The notes under the pieces were generated by a model, which was not told where the DNA came from, did not search any database, and worked only from the letters and a program-made list of their open reading frames with translations. A stretch of DNA of 64,000 bases from Fistulifera solaris (taxonomy: Eukaryota > Bacillariophyta > Bacillariophyceae > Naviculales > Stauroneidaceae), in NCBI GenBank assembly GCA_030295235.1, contig AP026131.1, positions 1 to 64,000 of the forward strand, given 5' to 3'. A program made the position numbers and the translations under genes. Below, piece after piece: positions 58,678 to 64,000 of the stretch; positions within the stretch are counted from its first letter, which is position 1, and each line of letters opens with the position of its first letter.

Positions 58678-61509
58678 ATGAATATGAGAATAGTAAGAGC
58701 TCTTACTGTTGCTGCCTTTTGTCATTTCCACGCGAAACAAGCACTGCAGTCGCTACATGCCGAGAATTATCAACATTTCGACGATGAGGATTTTCCTGCT
58801 TCACACCAAAATTCTTCCCTCCTTCATTCTTCACAACACAACCAGCAATCAACATCTCCTCTGAAACTTTCGCATGTACATATCAATCGACGTCAACTCA
58901 TTCACGGAACTGTTTCCGCATTCTTCATAAACACGCTCCTTCGAAAAAGTGCTGCGGCTGCCGATTCGCGAATCACTACTTCTTATCCAGCCGACATCAT
59001 CCCTTATTCTTCCGTGCGCCGTTACAAAACTCTCACTCTATCCAATGGATTGCGAGTACTCCTTGTGAGCGATCGCACCGCGCCTCGGGCTTCCGCGTGC
59101 TTGACAGTTTCGGGTGCTGGACAATTCGATGAGCCGCCCGATTTACCCGGCCTGGCGCATCTGATGGAACACATGATACTCAGCTTTAATTCAAAAGTAC
59201 TTTTCGAACGTCTCGAGACTTTGAAGAATGGCTTGGAGATAACGAAGGAGCTTCGAACGCGTTTACGGCATACGAGCACGTGTGCTTTCATTTTTCGTGT
59301 CCCGAAAATGTGTTGGCGGAAGCATTGCAACGGTTCTCGGGACTTTTTCTAGCACAAGATGTAGAGCAAATATGTCGAGATGAAGCAACCCTGCGACGGG
59401 AAATCCGTAGGGTTGACGCGGAACTGGATTTTGACGACATCAATGAGCAGATCTTTTATTTGACCAAGCAGTTTGTCAATGTGGAGCATCCTTACTCGCG
59501 TTTTCTGCGAGGAAGTCTGGAAACGCTCGAAACGATTCCAAAGGCAAAAGGAATTGATGTAGGGAGTCGACTGATATCCTTTTTCGGCAAAAATATCTAC
59601 CATCTGAGGCAGTTGTTGTTATTGTTAGCAACGCGGACACGTTTCTACTGGAGCGATTATGCAGTCCCTTTAATTTTATACTTTCTCGCAACAAGCCATC
59701 CAAGAAACCTCCCGCTCGATATTATCCAGGTACCTTTTTGGAAGGCTCTCGTTATAAACATGCTGTGCTGTCTCGACCGAGCGGGGATTCTGATCGTGAA
59801 CGAATCACGATGCAGTGGAACCTCAATCTCGACTATCGTAGTCAACGAGTCACCGCCACACAAATTTGCTTCGTCTTGGCGCAAATCTTGGGCCGAAAAG
59901 GACCAGGAAGTTTGTATCTTTATTTGCTCCGTCGAGGATGGTTACCAAGCACTGGAATTGCAGGTATTCCTCGTGTATCTTTGCCGCTTGATGTACCCGG
60001 AATGCAAATCATCCGTTTGGATCTTGACCTGACATTGGAAGGGGCTATTCGTCGATCGGCCGTGGTGGAAGCTGTATACGACAGTTTCGAACCACTGCGA
60101 TTATCGCGCGGTGAGTTCTCGTTACCTCGGGAGCTCGTGCAGCAATATGCATCAGTCGCAAAATTGCACGGCTATTATTTGGCGCCTCGGGCCCCTGATG
60201 CCATTGAGCTGGCCGTGGACGCCCTTCGATATGGTCTGGGGCCAAATGGAGTTGGCACAGGTCGATGGATTCGCTTCGCTGACTCATCGAATGAAATTCG
60301 AGCATTGCAGCGAGAAATGTCAAAAACAATTTCCAGAATTATGGACCCGAATAAAGCTGTGATTATTGCTACGGCCAGTCCCGCTGTCGTAGCTGCATCA
60401 TTTTGAAGAATGACGATACGGCGCTACTGTCAATACCACTGGGATCATCATCTTCTCTCCAGTGGAGAAAAGAACCTGTATCTGGCGCAGCATTTTTATT
60501 CGACGACATGTTGAAATCTTCCACACGCTTGGAAAACCAAGTACTGAAACGCATTGTAAGTCGGGACGAGTTATTGCCGCCATTCGTTAATCCACTCGTA
60601 CCCGCCAAGATCGAACCAGCTCGCGCCCTTCGCCAGGGCAACGGATGGGTTAACTCCAATGAATTGGTTCTCCGACCGAACAATCGAGAAGCGGACATAG
60701 GTCTCTCGCTGCGCAGAAAATCGTTTTCAGCACAGGTTATCAAATCCAGCAAGGCAAACAATTGGTCTATTTTAGATCCTTATCCCGGTCAATGTGGATT
60801 ACTGCTACCCCGTGGTCCTCCTGAACCTACCTGCCGCTGTGCCTTTGTGCTCGAGTTATTGTCGCCACGTCCAGCCCGAGCCGATGTCCGCCAAGCAGCT
60901 CATGCACAATTGTGGCTCGAATCGTTTGAAACCATTTCCATGAAAGATCTTGCCGAACTCGGTGCAATTGGTGGCTTGGCCTTTGATTTGAGTTTCAATC
61001 CGTACGGCCTACGTTTGTGTGTGCTGGGCATACGTCGGACATTGCCCTCGTACACGCGTCGGTTGGTGCGCAAACTGGTAGACCACTCGCTGGAATTGTT
61101 GCGGGGACCTGAATATTTTCCCTCAACTTTGACGGCCTCGACAATTCAGAGTGCACAACGGGCTCGTAATTTATCTCCGCGACGACTTCGTGTCATAACA
61201 AGTAATTTGCGTCAATCTACGGCCTACGAAGCCGCAGCCGAAGGAGTTACCTTTCTACGTTCGTGTCAAGGGGGCGTGTGCTTCGCGCAAGGTGATCTAT
61301 CATCTGATGAAGTATCGGAACTGCTACAAGATCTTCAAAGCATCTTGGAGCCCGCACTGAATCCTCGCACCAGTCGAAGCAGCGTCTTGGCCATTCCCAG
61401 CATTGATGAACTACTGTATCGACCCAACTGGAAGCCTCGAACGTTGCTTTCGTGTTCAATTCCAGGAGTTGTGTTGGTGAGTGATGCATGCGGTCGCGTG
61501 AAGCGTTGA
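58678..61509 (+). CDS. M16 (pitrilysin/insulinase) metalloprotease, exported
   Basis: About 944 aa across several frames. A signal-peptide-like start (MNMRIVRALTVAAFCHFHA) is followed about 70 residues later by NRRQLIHGTVSAFF, which resembles a twin-arginine transit signal. The M16 domain starts YKTLTLSNGLRVLLVSD and has the inverted zinc motif HLMEH. RDFEEWLGDNEGASNA and EHVCFHFSCPENVLAEAL follow, as in insulinases. Later M16 repeats (QILGRKGPGSLYLYLLRRGW, EGVTFLRSCQGGVCFAQGD) are inactive-type. Insulinase-like M16 enzymes degrade unfolded peptides, including transit peptides. At least four single-base discrepancies break the frame, near 59195, 59600-59620, 59735-59740 and 60404 (T run). It ends 4 bp from the convergent coiled-coil gene. 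A pseudogene is possible, but the error pattern is that of the whole window. Confidence 0.8.
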
Positions 61510-61513
61510 CTAA

Positions 61514-62257
61514 TTAGTTCCCCCCGAGACCGCTGATCTCCTCTCGAGTAAGTGCACGTTTTTGTGCAAGCTCACGAGCACGCTTCCGCATAATTTTAGC
61601 GGCTTCACGGATTGCCGCCGTCTCTTGAGCCAACCGGAGCAACCGCGCTTGACGATCCTGAGACGAAAGAACGCTGGCTTGCTCTTGTTGATTCGCGGAT
61701 GCCAGTGTTTCTGACCACGGGATGATTTCCTTACAACCCAAATTGGTATCAGTTTGAACCGATTCAATTCGCGGGCGTTTGTTTTTGGGTGTTTCGGCCA
61801 GTCGAGTCACCAAGTCGACTTCGGCAGCTTCCATTGCACTCTTTAACGCTAGAAAATCTTGATGAACAGCATCCCACACTTTATTACTATTTTCTTGCAT
61901 TTCAATCCTCTTCTTTCGTGTGGGTTGTGCATCAATCGTTTCATCTTGAATAGCAGCATTTTTGAATGCCAAATTTCGTGTCTTTTGATTAAAGAAGTAA
62001 AAGAAATCTTTCAATTTCTGCACATCTTTCGTGTCATCTTTCAATTGCTGTGCACAATTAATCTGCTTTGATTCAATAGACTGTACGCGCTTCAAAGTCT
62101 CATCGTATCGTTGTAAAATGGCTGTTTTCGGATCGAGAAGAGATGGGGATCTCATCATGTCGGTGTTGTCGCTGCCTAGTTCCTTCTGTTCGTCTTGTGA
62201 AGCAACCGAAGTTGAACGATTACGCACACGATAAATAGCAGGGCGATTTGGAGACAT
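61514..62257 (-). CDS. Coiled-coil protein of unknown function
   Basis: Single intact exon, 247 aa, start MSPNRPAIYRVRNR. Two helical coiled-coil stretches (around ILQRYDETLKRVQSIESKQ and LRLAQETAAIREAAKIMRKR) flank a Lys/Arg/Gln-rich middle (TRKKRIEMQENSNK). There is no signal peptide or membrane helix. Basic patches (KNKRPR, MRKRARELAQKR) could act in nuclear import. I do not recognise the family. The 3' end lies only 4 bp from that of the M16 protease gene. Confidence 0.75.
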   Translation of the reverse strand: MSPNRPAIYRVRNRSTSVASQDEQKELGSDNTDMMRSPSLLDPKTAILQRYDETLKRVQSIESKQINCAQQLKDDTKDVQKLKDFFYFFNQKTRNLAFKNAAIQDETIDAQPTRKKRIEMQENSNKVWDAVHQDFLALKSAMEAAEVDLVTRLAETPKNKRPRIESVQTDTNLGCKEIIPWSETLASANQQEQASVLSSQDRQARLLRLAQETAAIREAAKIMRKRARELAQKRALTREEISGLGGN

Positions 62258-62393
62258 AACGTTCGATTTTAATGAGTGAACTAGTGAACAAATAAGTTAC
62301 AGATTGCTTGTTATGTTCATCATTTGTTTCAATCAACCCTTACGCGATAAAAAGCTCGACGACGCGAACACGCGCTGGCGGGCGACGTCCACA
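62258..62393. promoter_or_regulatory. Short upstream region of coiled-coil gene
   Basis: Only about 135 bp separate the start codon of the minus-strand coiled-coil gene from the minisatellite array, so the array itself lies in or next to this promoter. Confidence 0.4.
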
Positions 62394-63182
62394 GAAAATG
62401 TAGGCGAGTGGTATTTTCACGTCTCCAGAAAATGTGGGGGAGTGCTGTTTTCACTTGTCCAGAATCCAGAAAATGTGGGCGAGTTGTATTTTTAAGTGTC
62501 CGAAAATCTGGGGGTGTGTAAAATTCACGTTTCCAGAAAATGTGGGCGTGTGCTGTTTTCACGTGCCCCGAAAATCTGGGCGAGTGCAAATTTCACGTCC
62601 CCCGAAAATCTGGGGGTGTGCTGTTTTCACGTGTCTCGAAAATCTGGGCGAGTGCTGTTTTTACGTCTCCCGAAAATCTGGGCGGGTTCTGTTTTCACGT
62701 TTCCAGAAAATCTGGGTGATTTCAAATTTTTAACGTGCCCCGAAAATCAGGGCGAGTGCAAATTTCACGTGTCCCGAAAATCTGGGCGAGTGCAAATTTC
62801 ACGTGTCCCGAAAATCTGGGCGGGTGCTGTTTTTCAAGTCTCCAAAAAATCTGGGCGAGTGCAAATTTCACTCGTCCCGAAAATCTTTGGGGTGTGCAAA
62901 TTTCACGTCTCCCGAAAATCTGGGGGTGTGCAAATTTCACTTGTCCCGAAAAATCTGGGGGTGTGCAAACTTCACGTGTCCCGAAAATCAGGGCGTGTGC
63001 AAATTTCACTTGTCCCGAAAATCTTGGGGTGTGCAAATTTCACGTCTCCCGAAAATCTGTGAGTGTGCAAATTTCACTTGTCCCGATAATCTGGGCGTGT
63101 GCAAATTCACGTGTCCCGAAAATCTGGGCGAGTGCTTTAGGTGCAAATTTCACTTGTCCCGAAAATCTGGGCGTGTGCTAGA
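62394..63182. repeat. 34-bp minisatellite, about 23 copies
   Basis: Head-to-tail units of about 34 bp with the pattern GAAAATCTGGGCGNGTGC, then AAATTTCACGTGTCCC. About 23 units can be counted. Most differ by a few bases; two variant forms alternate irregularly (centre GCAAATTT or GCTGTTTT; end CACGTG, CACGTC or CACTTG). Many junctions create the E-box CACGTG. Because 34 is not a multiple of three and the unit lacks stops, all three + frames stay open, with VSRKSGRV, VPKIWAS and CPENLGVC peptides repeating. These open frames have no convincing start and are not taken as genes. One unit carries a 10-bp insertion, and some are one or two bases longer. Confidence 0.95.
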
Positions 63183-63547
63183 CATTTAGACCAATACAAG
63201 TACGGTGCGCAACGCAACGCTGCATCTTTGCACTGGAAAAGCTCGCGTCACACCGTTCATTTTTTTTTATAAAAAATAAACTTTTACGCCTCACAGGCGC
63301 CGCCAACAATTTCACGTTTCCAGAAAATGTGAGAGTGTGGAATTTTCACGTGTCCAGAAATGTGGGGGTCGACAATAAGAAAACGTGTTGCAACCAGTTG
63401 CAACGATGAGAATGCGAAGAATGAATAATATTCGATCGAGTTCGTCTTTCATTAGTTATCGATCAAAATCACCATTACAATATAATCGAATAGATGCACA
63501 AATCGTAAAAGTAACGAATAGCAGCCGATTTCTCTGCGTAAAGAAAT
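63183..63547. other. Spacer with two outlying minisatellite units
   Basis: Two further units of the 34-bp repeat (older GAAAATGTG type) lie at about 63314-63372, separated from the main array by about 130 bp of unique sequence that includes a T8/A-rich stretch near 63260. The rest is the promoter of the last gene. Confidence 0.7.
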
Positions 63548-64000
63548 ATGGTGCATCGTAGGGCGACGACTGTACGCTGTATTCTTCTTCCCTTGATTTG
63601 TCTTTTGCCCAGCTACGCTTTGCGGGCTACTCGAACAAAAGATGAGAATATCACTTACAGCAACTATTTCACCGAAAATAACAGTACAGTCCCTACGAAC
63701 AAGCAACCTATCAAAGTCTTTTTTACTGTCGGGGCAGAGCAATATGGTTGGCATGGCTAGTGAAGAACATTTGCGCAAGTTGATTGAGGGCACTTCCGAC
63801 GGCGATGAATGTCCTTGTGATTATCAAACTCTTTGGAATGGTTCCGATTTCAGAGAACGTGATGATGTTTTCATGCAGTTTGAAGATCGACGGGGGAAGC
63901 TGCGTGCTGCGTATTATGGTGCGGTGAAAGGACGTTCGCATCATTTTGGGCCGGAAGTTGGTTTCGGATGGACCGTCGGTGATGCGTTACACAATGAAAC
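63548..64000 (+). CDS. Secreted SGNH / sialate O-acetylesterase-like protein, partial
   Basis: The gene starts at ATG 63548 and runs off the window. A signal peptide (VRCILLPLICLLPSYALRA) is followed by an N-glycosylation-rich segment (ENITYSNYF, ENNSTV). Then comes VFLLSGQSNMVGMAS, the block I nucleophile motif GQSNM of the carbohydrate-esterase/sialate O-acetylesterase family (SGNH fold). The downstream frame continues through WNGSDFRERDDVFMQFEDR to GPEVGFGWTVGDAL, whose GPEVGFG is the family's second block. The family removes acetyl groups from sugars. One extra T in the run at about 63720-63725 separates the start from the catalytic block. The catalytic His/Asp lie beyond the window. Confidence 0.8.

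Noticed and set aside
62434-63189. Three overlapping plus-strand frames with VSRKSGRV/CPENLG repeats (and minus-strand ones)
   Set aside because: They arise because the 34-bp unit has no stop in any + frame. There is no convincing start, splice site or upstream context, and the same peptide appears in all frames.

Overview
This window is one end of a eukaryotic nuclear chromosome. Positions 1-306 are telomere (CCCTAA on the + strand, i.e. TTAGGG toward the end). The gene content, the short GT-AG introns, the tight head-to-head and tail-to-tail packing, and several stramenopile-type proteins suggest a diatom, probably pennate. These proteins are an HSF-type factor, a membrane-anchored kinase-like protein, secreted LRR proteins, a prolyl-4-hydroxylase and a Cys-rich chitin-binding-like module on an FG-GAP protein. 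The organism call is inference from gene style, not from a marker gene.

Layout. 1-2.2 kb: telomere and gene-poor subtelomere. 2.2-3.2 kb: the most striking gene, ubiquitin fused to a nickel superoxide dismutase. 3.4-7.4 kb: a small tail-anchored candidate (-), a CAMK-type kinase (+) and an NPPF-motif methyltransferase (+). 7.7-23 kb: spliceosomal DEAH helicase DHX16/PRP2 (-), a carrier-family protein (+), EHD endocytic GTPase (-), PIG-C (+), an HSF factor (+), a membrane kinase-like protein (+) and an ENTH/ANTH-like clathrin adaptor (-). 23-34 kb: a prolyl-4-hydroxylase (+), two tandem secreted LRR proteins (-), a secreted/type I membrane protein (+) and ZPR1 (-). 34.2-36.1 kb: gene-free DNA packed with short tandem duplications. 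36-48.6 kb: a TPR-like protein, CWC25, an FG-GAP membrane protein, PPP4R2, CSL4 and CTF18. 48.6-62.3 kb: a plant-type RAD16 with extra N-terminal modules, a PDZ scaffold, RAB2, an M16 metalloprotease and a coiled-coil protein. 62.4-63.2 kb: a 34-bp minisatellite. 63.5 kb to the end: the start of an SGNH/sialate-esterase-like secreted protein.

Functional themes are housekeeping: RNA processing (DHX16, CWC25, CSL4), DNA replication and repair (CTF18, RAD16), membrane traffic (EHD, ENTH-like, RAB2), GPI synthesis (PIG-C) and phosphatase regulation (PPP4R2). To these are added oxidative-stress and secreted or surface proteins. No cluster of co-working genes or mobile system is evident.

Caution for the reader. 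About fifteen conserved genes are broken by single-base indels, nearly always one base too few in a homopolymer run. Because the breaks hit many unrelated essential genes in the same way, I read them as consensus errors of the assembly rather than pseudogenes. Spans below therefore run across these breaks. Splice sites were placed by eye, and frame phase was checked for the main genes.
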